Positions 9,268-18,994 of a stretch of DNA of 64,000 nucleotides are shown piece after piece. Numbering within the stretch: position 1 is the stretch's first letter; each line of letters opens with the position of its first letter. The stretch spans positions 62,001 to 126,000 of the forward strand of contig NZ_BMOC01000001.1 in the NCBI RefSeq assembly GCF_014646875.1, given 5' to 3'. This DNA is from Halobellus salinus (lineage in GTDB: Archaea > Halobacteriota > Halobacteria > Halobacteriales > Haloferacaceae). The translations under genes were made by a program, and so were the position numbers. Under the pieces are notes generated by a model. It saw nothing but the letters and a program-made list of their open reading frames with translations, did no database searches and was not told the DNA's origin.

Positions 9268-9276
9268 AGAATTATC
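9268..9276 (+). promoter_or_regulatory. TATA-like box, leaderless start of glyA
   Basis: AGAATTATC is centred about 27 bases before the ATG pair at 9297 and 9303, supporting a leaderless glyA message. Confidence 0.45.
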
Positions 9277-9296
9277 CGACTCGGACCCGTGTCAGT

Positions 9297-10550
9297 ATGT
9301 GTATGCCGAACGAAACCGTTCGCGACACCGATCCGGCCGTCGCCGACGCCCTTGATGGCGAGCGCAGGCGGCAGAACGAGACCCTCGCTATGATCGCAAG
9401 CGAGAACCACGCCTCCGAAGCCGTGATGGAAGCCCAGGGAAGTGCCCTCACGAACAAGTATGCCGAAGGATACCCCGGGGAGCGGTACTACGCGGGGTGT
9501 GAGTACGCCGACGAGGTCGAAGAACTCGCGATCGAGCGCGCCAAAGAGCTGTGGGGCGCCGACCACGTCAACGTCCAGCCCCACTCCGGCTCGCAGGCGA
9601 ACATGGGCGTCTACCTCGCGATGTTGGAGCCGGGCGATAAGATCCTCTCGCTCGACCTCACGCACGGTGGGCATCTCTCCCACGGCCACCCCGCCAACTT
9701 CGCCGGCCAGACCTACACCGTCGAGCAGTACGAGGTCGACCCCGACACCGGGTACGTCGACTTCGAGGGGCTCGAAGCGACCGCCGAGGAGTTCGAACCG
9801 GACATCGTCGTGTCGGGCTACTCCGCGTACCCCCGGGAGGTCGACTTCGGGCGGATCCAGGAGATCGCGGACGCGGTCGACGCCTACCACCTTGCGGACA
9901 TCGCCCACATCACGGGGCTCGTCGCGGCGGGCGTCCACGAGTCGCCGGTCGGTGTCGCGGACTTCGTGACGGGGTCGACCCACAAGACCATCCGCGCGGG
10001 CCGCGGCGGGATCATCATGTGCGACGAGGAGTACGCCGACGACATCGACAACGCGGTGTTCCCCGGCACACAGGGCGGTCCCGCCATGCACTGCATCGCC
10101 GGGAAGGCGGTCGGGTTCGGGGAGGCGCTCTCCGAGGAGTTCGAGGCGTACGCCCAACAGACAATCGACAACGCTACCGCAATGGCCGAGCGCCTCCAAG
10201 AGCACGGCCTCAGTCTCGTCTCGGGCGGCACCGACAACCACCTGATCCTGGCCGACCTCCGTCCGTCCCACCCCGACACCGCAGGGAAGGAAGTTGAGGA
10301 CGCGCTGGCGTCTGCAGGGGTTGTTATGAACGCCAACACGGTCCCGGGGGAGACCCGCTCTGCGTTCAACCCCAGCGGCATCCGGCTCGGAACGCCCGCG
10401 CTCACAACGCGCGGGTTCACGGAGTCGACCTGTCGGGAGGTCGCCGACCTGATCGTGAAGGTCGTCGACGACCCTCACAACGAGCGCGTCGTCGCCGACG
10501 TGGCGGCACGGGTCGAAGCGCTGACCGACGAGTACCCGCTGTACGACTGA
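9297..10550 (+). CDS. glyA: Serine hydroxymethyltransferase
   Basis: This is a full-length (417 residues) fold-type I PLP enzyme. It contains the signature ENHASEAVMEAQGS, HSGSQANMGVYLAML, DIAHITGL and the PLP-lysine motif TGSTHKTIRAGRGG with Lys230. It interconverts serine and glycine while moving a C1 unit to or from tetrahydrofolate in the cytoplasm. That makes it a natural partner for the glycine-producing demethylases and the MetF-like protein beside it. The ATG at 9297 fits the TATA box at 9268-9276; an in-frame ATG at 9303 is an equally short alternative. The stop is only about 30 bases before the left end of the IS605-type remnant. Confidence 0.96.
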   Translation: MCMPNETVRDTDPAVADALDGERRRQNETLAMIASENHASEAVMEAQGSALTNKYAEGYPGERYYAGCEYADEVEELAIERAKELWGADHVNVQPHSGSQANMGVYLAMLEPGDKILSLDLTHGGHLSHGHPANFAGQTYTVEQYEVDPDTGYVDFEGLEATAEEFEPDIVVSGYSAYPREVDFGRIQEIADAVDAYHLADIAHITGLVAAGVHESPVGVADFVTGSTHKTIRAGRGGIIMCDEEYADDIDNAVFPGTQGGPAMHCIAGKAVGFGEALSEEFEAYAQQTIDNATAMAERLQEHGLSLVSGGTDNHLILADLRPSHPDTAGKEVEDALASAGVVMNANTVPGETRSAFNPSGIRLGTPALTTRGFTESTCREVADLIVKVVDDPHNERVVADVAARVEALTDEYPLYD

Positions 10551-10611
10551 TACCGTGTCCCGCCGGGTGTCACCCCGTTACGGAGAATCGAGGAGAAAGC
10601 CCCTGCTTTAG

Positions 10612-11314
<703 letters not shown>

Positions 11315-11315
11315 G

Positions 11316-12689
11316 TTATTCGCCTTCGGCTTCCTTCCGGGCGTTGAGTTTGGCCTGCTCGCGGGCGCTCGGGTTGACCGACTCCTTGAACGGAACCTTT
11401 GCAACGGTGGCGAAGGTCGGCTCGCCGGATTCCTCGGAGTACTCGTCGGGGAGGTGGACCTCGAACTCCAAGTCGAGTTCCTCGTCGTAGATCTCGTCGT
11501 TGAGCGGCGTGTCGGTGACTTCCTCGATCTTCTCGGCGGGCACGTAGCCCATCGCGATGTTGGTCTCTAGGTCCGGGTTCCACCACGGCGAGGTGATGTA
11601 CCCGCACTCGTCGCCCGTTTCGGGGTCGGAGACGAGCCAGAAGTCCGGCGCGTAGTCGCGGATGGGTTCGCCGGCCATCTTGAGGCCGATGAGCTTGTGC
11701 GTGAACGGGTAGTCGCCGCTCTCGATCTGCTCTTTTTGCTCTTCGAGGGCCTCCTTGCCGATGTAGTCGGCGTCCTTGTCGTCGGGGACCTGGTAGCCCA
11801 GGTTGACCTGGAACGGGGAGGTCTCGAAGTCGAGGTCCTGCCCCCAGGACATGATCCCGGCCGCGATGCGGCGGTGGTGGCCGGGCGCGATCTGGCGGCC
11901 GCCGTGGTCAACGACGCTGTCGTGGACCGGGTCCCACACCTTCTCGGCGTCCTCGTGGGCGTCCTTGACGTAGACCTCGAAGCCCTCCTCGCCGGAGAAG
12001 CCGGTCTGGCTGATGAGAACGTCGGCACCGCCGATCTCGGCCTCCATCAGACCGTAGTACGGGACGTCTTTGACTTCTTCGCCGACGACGTCGACCATCA
12101 CATCGAGCGCCTTCGGCCCCTGGATCTGCATCGGGGTGACGTCGATCTCGTCGATTTCGACGTCGAAGTCGTTGTCGACGTTGACGCCCTGAAGCCACTG
12201 CATCAGGTTCGAGTCCGAAAGGGAGAACCAGAACTCGTCCTCCTCGGGGCGCAGCAGAACCGGGTCGTTGAGCACGCCGCCGTCCTCGTTACAGAGAATG
12301 ACGTACTTGCCGTCCATCGGGTCCATGCCGGTCACGTCGCGGGAGACGACGTAGTTCGTCAGCGCTTCGGCGTCGGGGCCCTTCACGCGGATCTGTCGCT
12401 CGACCGCGACGTCCCACAGCGTGACATCGTTAGTCAGTGCGTCGTACTCTTTCATCGCACCGCCGTCTTCGGGTTCGACGAGGCCGCGCGGGTGATAGAG
12501 CCGGTTATACACGGTACAGCGCCACGCGCTGTTCTCGTTGAACGACTTGTGGAAGAAGGGTGATTTACGGACGCGGGTCGAAACGAGCATCTCAATCCCC
12601 GGATCGCCCGTCTGGCGGAGGTTCCGTGGGACGGAACGATCGGACTGATCGACACTCGGAAAGTTCGGATGGTCAGCGTCTCCTGACAT
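11316..12689 (-). CDS. GcvT-family demethylase, DmdA-like (possible dimethylsulfoniopropionate demethylase)
   Basis: The 457-residue protein carries a GcvT fold from about residue 40. Segments NDVTLWDVAVERQ, KYVILCNEDGGVLNDPV and FWFSLSDSNLMQWLQGV closely follow DmdA, the tetrahydrofolate-dependent DMSP demethylase, rather than glycine-cleavage GcvT. A ~100-residue acidic tail beyond the usual DmdA length is odd. The folate enzymes nearby (MetF-like, GlyA) fit a THF-dependent methyl transfer. I chose ATG 12689 because the predicted transcript start near 12718 begins an eight-codon frame (12691-12717) that stops one base before it. An in-frame GTG at 12707 would add six residues. DMSP as substrate is inference from resemblance. 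Confidence 0.8.
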   Translation of the reverse strand: MSGDADHPNFPSVDQSDRSVPRNLRQTGDPGIEMLVSTRVRKSPFFHKSFNENSAWRCTVYNRLYHPRGLVEPEDGGAMKEYDALTNDVTLWDVAVERQIRVKGPDAEALTNYVVSRDVTGMDPMDGKYVILCNEDGGVLNDPVLLRPEEDEFWFSLSDSNLMQWLQGVNVDNDFDVEIDEIDVTPMQIQGPKALDVMVDVVGEEVKDVPYYGLMEAEIGGADVLISQTGFSGEEGFEVYVKDAHEDAEKVWDPVHDSVVDHGGRQIAPGHHRRIAAGIMSWGQDLDFETSPFQVNLGYQVPDDKDADYIGKEALEEQKEQIESGDYPFTHKLIGLKMAGEPIRDYAPDFWLVSDPETGDECGYITSPWWNPDLETNIAMGYVPAEKIEEVTDTPLNDEIYDEELDLEFEVHLPDEYSEESGEPTFATVAKVPFKESVNPSAREQAKLNARKEAEGE

Positions 12690-12690
12690 C

Positions 12691-12717
12691 TCATAGAGGG
12701 AGGACACAGATCCTCAT
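12691..12717 (-). CDS. Eight-codon leaderless leader peptide upstream of the DmdA-like gene
   Basis: The ATG at 12717 coincides with the transcript start predicted from the TATA box at 12741-12750. It encodes MRICVLPL, then TGA at 12691-12693, and the main ATG follows after a single base. The layout would let ribosomes that start leaderless at the cap of the message re-initiate at the demethylase. There is no protein evidence; a chance frame is possible. Confidence 0.4.
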   Translation of the reverse strand: MRICVLPL

Positions 12718-12740
12718 AAAACGTCACCCTGATAGTACCG

Positions 12741-12750
12741 TATTTTTATC
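12741..12750 (-). promoter_or_regulatory. TATA box of the DmdA-like gene (also AT-rich on the plus strand for the small membrane protein gene)
   Basis: The minus strand reads GATAAAAATA, a good archaeal TATA box, placing transcription start near 12718. The same AT-rich block is correctly placed for a plus-strand start near 12772 serving the divergent gene at 12813. Confidence 0.55.
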
Positions 12751-12812
12751 CCGGTCGCCAAGGGGAACACGGCCGACAAACGATGTATGACTGTCAGGTC
12801 CGTACACAACGT

Positions 12813-13067
12813 ATGGAAGACGAACGGCCCCCGCCCGACCCGGACGCCGACAGCGCGTACCGGTTTGGGGTGGTGGCCGGCGCGGTCCTCGGACTCATCA
12901 CGGTCGGGTCACTCCACTGGACCGGCGCCCTCACGCCGTTGGCTCTGGGGTACGTCCTCGCGGCGCTGTTCCCGGTGTATTTGATCGTGGCCGCGGTCGT
13001 GCTCGGCGCCTGGCTCGGATACGACAAAGGCGCCACCTCGCTGCGGCCGGTGGGCGGAACGAAATGA
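12813..13067 (+). CDS. Small two-helix membrane protein, unknown function
   Basis: The 84-residue protein has an acidic proline-rich N-terminus, then two hydrophobic segments (about 18-40 and 47-70) and a short basic tail. I do not recognise a family. The ATG at 12813 is preferred; an in-frame ATG at 12783 would add ten residues. It is probably co-transcribed with the MOSC gene 28 bases downstream, which has no TATA box of its own. Confidence 0.55.
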   Translation: MEDERPPPDPDADSAYRFGVVAGAVLGLITVGSLHWTGALTPLALGYVLAALFPVYLIVAAVVLGAWLGYDKGATSLRPVGGTK

Positions 13068-13095
13068 TGATGCCGGTATTCACCCATAGGGAGGT

Positions 13096-13872
13096 ATGGC
13101 GCGGCTCGAACGCCTCCGGATCTACCCGGTGAAGGGGTTGGACGGTATCGATGTCGACACCGCGAGCGTGCGGGCGGGTGGGACGCTCGGCGGCGACCGC
13201 GAGTACGCGCTCGGAGACGCGGACAACGACCCGCTCAACGGGAAACGAACCGCCGCGGTCCACGACCTCAACGCGGCGTTCGATCCCGAGTCCGGGACGC
13301 TGAGCGTCGGGACGGAGTCGAGGGAGACGGCGCAGTTCACCCTCCCGGCGGAACGGGACCGCGCGTCAGCGTGGTTTAGCGACGTCTTCGGCGACGGGAT
13401 CACGCTCGAACGGAACGAAGATCGGGGGTTCGTGGACCGTCCGGGAATGGGGCCATCGGTGGTCAGCACCGCGACGCTCGAAGCCGTGGCGTCGTGGTTC
13501 GACGGCCTAACCGTCGAGAGCGTCCGGCGCCGACTCCGCGCGAACGTCGAAGTGAGCGGCGTCCCCGCGTTCTGGGAGGACCGGTTCGTCGGCGACGACG
13601 CCCCGGCGTTCGCGGTCGGCGGCGTGCGGTTCGAGGGGATCACGCCGTGTGGCCGGTGTGTCGTGCCGTCGCGGGACCCCGACACGGGCGAGGCGGTGCC
13701 GGCGTTCAGACGGCGGTTCGTCCGGAAGCGCCGGGAGACGTTCCCGGAGTTCGCCGACCCCGACGCGTTCGAGCACTTCTTCGCGGTGATGATCCTCGCG
13801 CGGGTTCCGGAGGCCGCCAGCCGGCCGACGCTCCGGGTCGGGGACGCTGTGACCGACGTCAACAGGGACTGA
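13096..13872 (+). CDS. MOSC domain protein
   Basis: The 258-residue protein begins with the beta-barrel MOSC N-terminal domain (RLRIYPVKGLDGIDVD, then GDREYAL) followed by a MOSC domain containing the conserved cysteine region GITPCGRCVVPSRDPDTGE. MOSC proteins are sulfur-carrier or molybdenum-cofactor-dependent reductases, such as mARC and YcbX, that reduce N-hydroxylated compounds. Length and domain order match the YcbX/mARC-like two-domain form without a ferredoxin tail. The cofactor genes yqeC and mobA occur further along in this window. Substrate unknown. Confidence 0.82.
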   Translation: MARLERLRIYPVKGLDGIDVDTASVRAGGTLGGDREYALGDADNDPLNGKRTAAVHDLNAAFDPESGTLSVGTESRETAQFTLPAERDRASAWFSDVFGDGITLERNEDRGFVDRPGMGPSVVSTATLEAVASWFDGLTVESVRRRLRANVEVSGVPAFWEDRFVGDDAPAFAVGGVRFEGITPCGRCVVPSRDPDTGEAVPAFRRRFVRKRRETFPEFADPDAFEHFFAVMILARVPEAASRPTLRVGDAVTDVNRD

Positions 13873-13992
13873 CCCGGACGCGGGGGTGGCGGGGTCGCGA
13901 CCGCTCCGAACTCGGGGCGATCAGGGGCGAAAACGGGTCTCGGGAACCGCACCGAACACCGTGTGCGGCCCCGTGTCGGGCCCTCCGTCGAG

Positions 13993-14652
13993 TCACCCGG
14001 ACCGCTCGCGCTCGGCGATCGTGGCCGCGATGAGGTTCCGCATCCCGCGCCGGAGCCGACCGCTCATCGCGGTCGACGACAGCCCCATCCGATCGGCCAC
14101 CTCGCCAAGCGAGATGTCCCGAGGTTCGTTGAAGTAGCCCTCCGAGAACGCGAGTCGGAGCGCCGTCCGCTGTTCGTCGGTGAGGCCGTACGACGACTCC
14201 CCACCGGCGTCTTCGTTGCTGTAGATCTCGATAATGTCGAGGGCGATGTCGTTGGCGATCGCGTACTCCCAGATGGTGTTCAACGCGGCGCGGTCCGGCA
14301 GTAGCAGGTGGACCAACCACCCGGCGTCTTTGGTTTCGGTGTGGACCAGAAACCCGTTCTCCTCGGTGACGATACTGCTTATGAGCCGCGTCTGCGGCGT
14401 GTGCTGAATGTAGTAGATCGCGGTGTCGTCGGTGCGGTCGATCAACTCGAACGCCTCAACCGTCCCGTCCTCGGCGAGCGTCGCTTCGAGTGTCTCGGCG
14501 TCGTTGTACTCGATGAGAAACGGGAAGTACGTCGTCCCCGGGTCGGTCGTCCCCTGCGTGATCACGCGGATCTTGACACCGTCGAGAGCCCGCAGCGTGG
14601 GAGCGAGCGAGAGGTAGTCGTGCTTGATGTGGACTTTGGCTGTGATCGACAT
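13993..14652 (-). CDS. HTH_10 (bacterio-opsin activator-type) transcriptional regulator
   Basis: The 219-residue protein has a two-part sensory N-terminal domain (about 1-150) and the C-terminal HTH_10 domain typical of haloarchaeal Bat-like regulators: LTDEQRTALRLAFSEGYF, then PRDISLGEVADRMGLSS and a final helix rich in arginine. These proteins bind DNA in the cytoplasm and respond to unknown effectors. It stands alone, convergent with the MOSC gene. The 424-base gap 14653-15076 upstream shows a TATA-like TATACTA near 14801 and no gene I can support. Confidence 0.82.
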   Translation of the reverse strand: MSITAKVHIKHDYLSLAPTLRALDGVKIRVITQGTTDPGTTYFPFLIEYNDAETLEATLAEDGTVEAFELIDRTDDTAIYYIQHTPQTRLISSIVTEENGFLVHTETKDAGWLVHLLLPDRAALNTIWEYAIANDIALDIIEIYSNEDAGGESSYGLTDEQRTALRLAFSEGYFNEPRDISLGEVADRMGLSSTAMSGRLRRGMRNLIAATIAERERSG

Positions 14653-15039
14653 AGGCTTCAGTGGCCGCCGGTGTCACGTCAGGCCGAGATCGGCGCGGTC
14701 GAGCCGCCGTGGAGCGTCCGCGAGCGGTCGGAACGCGGTCGACGGTGCGGCCGGAGTGACGCGACGGCTGTCTTGCTGCCGGATTCGCAGCCCTCCCGTG
14801 TTATACTATCGGTTGCGCCGAGCGTCGTCGCTCCGGTAGTGTGATGCCGGGGACGCCATATCACCCCACGAGTGTCGGAACGGAAAACGTCCGACTCCCG
14901 TCGCCGAAGTCCTGTTTCGGTAGGAGCGGCCTCAGTGCGAATAGTGGGGAGACAGCGGTGCGAGCCCGCGGCCCGTTCGGGTCCCGCCCGCGTGGTTTGT
15001 CCGCCAACTTTCGCTCGGCGACCCACCGCCCGCGTAACG

Positions 15040-15050
15040 CCCGATTTATG
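15040..15050 (+). promoter_or_regulatory. TATA-like box for the MFS gene at 15077
   Basis: CGATTTATGTC is centred about 27 bases upstream of a start a few bases before the ATG at 15077. Confidence 0.45.
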
Positions 15051-15076
15051 TCTGCCGGGGCACAGACTCGGAAGCA

Positions 15077-16324
15077 ATGGCGCCCCAACGCGACGCGGTC
15101 GCCGACGGCGACGGCTCCGCAGACAGGGGTTCGGCCCCAGCCACAACCGACCGCGACTGGACGGCGTACGGTCTCGTCGTGGGGTCGGCGCTGGTGTCCG
15201 CCGGCATGGCGGCGTACGAGATCGCCCCCGCCAGCGTCACGCCGCTTGTCCGCGACTCCCTCGGGGTCGGGTCGACGCTGGCCGGGTTGCTCGTGGGGGC
15301 CATGTTCGGGACCGCGGTCGTCACGAGCCTCCCCGCGGGCGCGGTGCTCGACCGGACGGACTCCCGGCGGGTGATGGCGGCTGCGGTGTTCACGCTGTTC
15401 GTGGCCGGGGTGTGGGGGTGGGTCGCCGGACGCGCCGGGGGGTACTGGCCGTTGATCGCCTCTCGCATCGTTGCGGGCGTCGCGTACGTGGTCGTGTGGA
15501 ACGCCGGTATCGATATCGTTAGCCGCGCGGTCGAGCCCGCCCACCGGGCGACGGCGGTCGGGGTCTTCACCGCCAGCGGCCCGCTGGGGTTCGCGCTCGG
15601 CCAGAGCACCGGACCCCTCCTTGCGGCGCGGTTCGGGTGGCCCGCGATCTTTCCGGCGTACGCCGGCGTCGCGCTCGCCGGGTTCGGGCTGTTCTGGCAC
15701 ACCAGCCGCGGGTTGGGCGGCGCCCGCGCAGACGCCCCCACGCTCGGGGAGTTCGGGACCGTCCTTCGGAGCCGACCGGTGTGGATCGCCGGGGGTCTGG
15801 GGTTTCTGAGCTACGCGCTGTACCTGTTCGTCAACTCGTGGGGGTCCTCGTACCTGGCCGACCAAATCGAGCTGTCGCTGGCGGCCAGCGGGGCGATCAT
15901 CGCGGTGTTTCCCGCCGTGGGCGTGCTCTCGCGCGTCTCCAGCGGAGTGCTCTCGGATCGGGTGTTCGGCGGACGGCGGCGACCGGTCGTCCTCGGATCG
16001 TTCGGGGTGGCGGCGCCGCTGGTGTTGGCGTTCACCCGACTCGGGTCGGTGCCGGTGGTCGTCGGTGCCCTCCTGTGTGTGGGCTTTGCAATCCAGCTCA
16101 CGATCGGGCTCTCGTTTAGCTACGTCCGAGAGCTCGTCGACGCCAACGTGGCGGCGACCGCGGTGGCGTTCCAGACAAGCGTCGGGCTGGCGGGCGCGTT
16201 CGTCTCGCCCATCGTCGGTGGTGCCGTCGTCGACGCCGCGGGGTTCGATGTCGCGTTCCTGGTGGCGGGCGCCATAGCGGTCGCCGGGGCCGTATTGGCG
16301 TGGTGGGCACCCGAGCCCGCGTGA
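15077..16324 (+). CDS. Major facilitator superfamily transporter
   Basis: This 415-residue protein has about twelve hydrophobic segments after a short hydrophilic N-terminus. It carries the MFS loop motif between TM2 and TM3 (AGAVLDRTDSRR) and its repeat-half equivalent (GVLSDRVFGGRRR). It is an inner-membrane secondary transporter; the overall look is of the CynX/NimT or general anion class, but the substrate is unknown. No linked enzyme gene suggests a cargo. The convergent regulator upstream is separated by more than 400 bases. Confidence 0.85.
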   Translation: MAPQRDAVADGDGSADRGSAPATTDRDWTAYGLVVGSALVSAGMAAYEIAPASVTPLVRDSLGVGSTLAGLLVGAMFGTAVVTSLPAGAVLDRTDSRRVMAAAVFTLFVAGVWGWVAGRAGGYWPLIASRIVAGVAYVVVWNAGIDIVSRAVEPAHRATAVGVFTASGPLGFALGQSTGPLLAARFGWPAIFPAYAGVALAGFGLFWHTSRGLGGARADAPTLGEFGTVLRSRPVWIAGGLGFLSYALYLFVNSWGSSYLADQIELSLAASGAIIAVFPAVGVLSRVSSGVLSDRVFGGRRRPVVLGSFGVAAPLVLAFTRLGSVPVVVGALLCVGFAIQLTIGLSFSYVRELVDANVAATAVAFQTSVGLAGAFVSPIVGGAVVDAAGFDVAFLVAGAIAVAGAVLAWWAPEPA

Positions 16325-16491
16325 GGGGTGGAACCGGCCACTCCCCCGATCAGTCGCGGAGCCGACCTCGGCGCGCACGGTGTGGGACAGAGCACGCACG
16401 TCCCGCCGAACGCCGTCAACGGAGGTGGCGTTCGGCGGCAATCGTCGTGAGGCGGTAGTTTTTCGACTGCCCCTGGTGAATCCGCTGTCGG

Positions 16492-17181
16492 ATGTACATC
16501 GTCATCGTCGGGGCGGGGGACATCGGCAGCCCACTCGTCGAAATCGCCACCGAGAGCGGTAACGAGGTCGTCGTCATCGAACGCGACGAGGAACGGGCCG
16601 AACGGGCGTCACGCCAGTACGACTGCCTCGTGCTCAACAGCGACGCGACAACGAAGGAGACGCTGCTGGACGCCGGGACCGACCGTGCGGACGCGATCAT
16701 CTCGACGACCGACCAGGACGCGACGAACGTCATGGTCTGTCTGTTGGCGCTGGAACTCGATGTTCCGGAGGTGGTCTCGGTCGTCCACAACCCCGAGCAC
16801 ATGAGTCTCTTCCGGCAGATCGGCGTCAACACGATGCAGAACCCCCAGCGGCTCATCGCGGAGTATCTCTACCGCGCGGTCAGATACCCCTCCATCGTGG
16901 ACTTCATGCACATCGGCGAGAAGGCGGAGGTGTTCGAGATCGCCGCCGAGGCCGACGCGCCCATCACCGGCAAGACCCTTCGGGAGGCCAACAATGCCGG
17001 GCTTCTCGGGGGCGACACGCTGATCGTTGCCGTGGAACGTGACGGCGACGACGGGCCCGAACTGATCACGCCTCGCGGCAGCACCCGCATCCGAGCGGGC
17101 GACCTCCTCACCGTGTACGCCGGCGCGGGAGCGACTCCCGGGGTAACGGACGTGTTCGGCCACTTCGAGGACCACGGCTGA
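16492..17181 (+). CDS. trkA: TrkA potassium uptake regulatory protein
   Basis: The 229-residue cytoplasmic protein has an N-terminal Rossmann RCK domain (MYIVIVGAGDIGSPL; VVIERDEE; DATNVMVCLLA) and a C-terminal TrkA-C domain (TGKTLREANN ... RAGDLLTVYAG). It gates the TrkH channel in response to NAD(H) or nucleotides. The trkH gene starts two bases after the stop, so the pair is co-transcribed. High intracellular potassium is the salt-in strategy of haloarchaea, which explains the need. A TATA-like TAGTTTTTCG at 16455-16464 sits at a suitable distance. Confidence 0.92.
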   Translation: MYIVIVGAGDIGSPLVEIATESGNEVVVIERDEERAERASRQYDCLVLNSDATTKETLLDAGTDRADAIISTTDQDATNVMVCLLALELDVPEVVSVVHNPEHMSLFRQIGVNTMQNPQRLIAEYLYRAVRYPSIVDFMHIGEKAEVFEIAAEADAPITGKTLREANNAGLLGGDTLIVAVERDGDDGPELITPRGSTRIRAGDLLTVYAGAGATPGVTDVFGHFEDHG

Positions 17182-17182
17182 A

Positions 17183-18883
17183 ATGTCCGAACGGAGCCGT
17201 GGCGCGTTCCGGAGGGAGTTCCGGATCGTTGCGCGGGACATCGGGTCGCTGCTATTGATGACGGCAGGGCTGATGACGCTCACCACAGTCGTTGCACTCG
17301 GGGTCGGCGAGTACCACGCCGCGCTCGCGTTCCTGCTCGCAGGGGGCGTGACCGCGGGCGTCGGCGGCCTCGCCGCCCGCGGGTTCGCCGACGCGCCGGC
17401 GCCACAGATGAAACACGGGATGGTCATCGCCGCCGGCGGGTGGCTGCTGGTGGCTGTCTTCAGCGCGCTCCCCTTCGTCCTGGCCGCGTGGGTGACCCCG
17501 CCGGCGGTGATGGACACGTTCGTCCCTGCGGGGCTCGCCACGAGCGGATGGGAGCCGATCCGCGTCGGTGGAACCACCACGCGCTCCAGTCTGGCGTACT
17601 TCCGGAATCCGCTGCACGCCCTGTTCGAGTCGATGAGCGGGTGGACGGGCAGCGGCCTGACGATGGCGGTCCACGAGCCGTCGCTCCCGCGGACGCTCCA
17701 GTGGTGGCGGTCGTTCATCCAGTGGGTCGGCGGGGTCGGCGTGATCGTGCTGACCGTCTCGATCCTGTCGCGTCCGGGCAGCGGGAGCTACGCGCTCTAC
17801 CGGAGCGAGGCCCGCGAGGAGAAGATCCACCCGAGTATCGTCTCGACCGTCCGGACCGTGTGGAAGCTCGTGGTCGGGTACACCCTCGTTTCGTTCGTGC
17901 TCCTCTTCGGGGCGATCCGCGGCAGCGGCAGCGGCAGCGCGTACGCTGCGTCGCTGTCGGCCCCGGAGGCGGCGTGGCAGGCGCTCAACCACGCCATGAC
18001 CGGGCTCACGACCGGCGGGTTCTCCGTCACCGACAACTCGATCGCGACGTACAACGCCCCGCTGGTCGAGGTGGCGCTGCTCCCGATCATGACCGCGGGC
18101 GCGATCGCGTTTCCCGTCCACTACGTGGTGCTCCGGGACCGGAGCCTCCGGGAACTCGCGGCCGACCTCCAGACCCGGTGGCTGTTCGCGCTCTTTGGGG
18201 CGGGTGTGGTCGTCCTGTCCGTCCAGAACGTGACGTCGGTGTCGACGGTGCCGGACGCCTTCGCGACCCAGTCGGTGCTCCCGTTCGCCGTCGATCCGGT
18301 CTCGGCAGCCCAACTCGACGCGATCCGGGATTCGACGTTCCAGTGGATCAGCGCCCTGACTGCCACCGGGTTCCAGTCGGCGCCGATCGGGCGGTGGGTC
18401 GCCGGCGGAAAGATCCTGGTCGTGGGTGCGATGGTGCTCGGGGGCGCCGCCGGGTCGACCGTGGGCGGCATCAAGATCGTTCGGGGGTACACGGTCGCCC
18501 GCGGGATCGCCTGGCAGTTCTCGCGGGTGTTTCTCCCGACGGACGCGGTGATCACCGCCCGGATCGACGGCCGCGTGCTGGACCGCGAGACGATGGAACG
18601 GGAGTTCGGCGAGGCGGCGATCGTCACGATCCTGTGGCTGCTTGGGCTCGCCGTCGGGAGCCTCGTGCTTGTGAACGTCGCCGGTCCCGAGTTCGGCTAC
18701 GCCGACGCGCTGTTCGAGGTCGCGAGCGCACAGGGCAACGTCGGGCTGTCGTCGGGGATCACCGGCCCCACGATGTCGCCGGTGGCGGAGGGGATGTTCG
18801 TGCTGCACATGTGGATCGGCCGGCTGGAGATCATCCCGGTGCTCGTGTTCGTCCGGGCCGCGATTTCCGGGGTGGACCCGTAA
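17183..18883 (+). CDS. trkH: TrkH family potassium transporter
   Basis: The 566-residue integral membrane protein has the four pore-loop repeats of the Trk/Ktr/HKT superfamily, with filter glycines visible in SMSGWTGSGLT, AMTGLTTGGFS, ALTATGFQSAPIG and SAQGNVGLSSG. It forms the potassium-conducting subunit partnered by TrkA. The N-terminal hydrophilic part and first helices before the first pore loop are a little longer than in bacterial TrkH (about 480 residues). It is co-transcribed with trkA, two bases apart. Confidence 0.92.
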   Translation: MSERSRGAFRREFRIVARDIGSLLLMTAGLMTLTTVVALGVGEYHAALAFLLAGGVTAGVGGLAARGFADAPAPQMKHGMVIAAGGWLLVAVFSALPFVLAAWVTPPAVMDTFVPAGLATSGWEPIRVGGTTTRSSLAYFRNPLHALFESMSGWTGSGLTMAVHEPSLPRTLQWWRSFIQWVGGVGVIVLTVSILSRPGSGSYALYRSEAREEKIHPSIVSTVRTVWKLVVGYTLVSFVLLFGAIRGSGSGSAYAASLSAPEAAWQALNHAMTGLTTGGFSVTDNSIATYNAPLVEVALLPIMTAGAIAFPVHYVVLRDRSLRELAADLQTRWLFALFGAGVVVLSVQNVTSVSTVPDAFATQSVLPFAVDPVSAAQLDAIRDSTFQWISALTATGFQSAPIGRWVAGGKILVVGAMVLGGAAGSTVGGIKIVRGYTVARGIAWQFSRVFLPTDAVITARIDGRVLDRETMEREFGEAAIVTILWLLGLAVGSLVLVNVAGPEFGYADALFEVASAQGNVGLSSGITGPTMSPVAEGMFVLHMWIGRLEIIPVLVFVRAAISGVDP

Positions 18884-18962
18884 CTCCCTCCGGACCGTTC
18901 GACGTCGGCAAACGTCGCATCCTCCAACGTCCGACACCCGGCCGCGACGGTCGCAGCCGGTG

Positions 18963-18971
18963 TCTCTATCC
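18963..18971 (+). promoter_or_regulatory. TATA-like box, leaderless start of the beta-propeller lipoprotein gene
   Basis: TCTCTATCC is centred about 27 bases before the ATG at 18995 and favours that start over the GTG at 18980. Confidence 0.35.
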
Positions 18972-18994
18972 GCCCTGAGGTGGTATCACGACGC

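Noticed and set aside
9098-9296. Possible tRNA gene in the spacer before glyA
   Set aside because: No acceptor stem, D-loop or T-loop consensus could be paired; the same check of the other spacers gave no tRNA.
14861-16441. A 526-codon minus-strand frame
   Set aside because: It lies opposite the MFS transporter gene, is arginine/proline/glycine-rich and has no membrane or domain features.
17252-18937. A 561-codon minus-strand frame opposite trkH
   Set aside because: Low-complexity arginine/aspartate shadow of a clear membrane protein gene.
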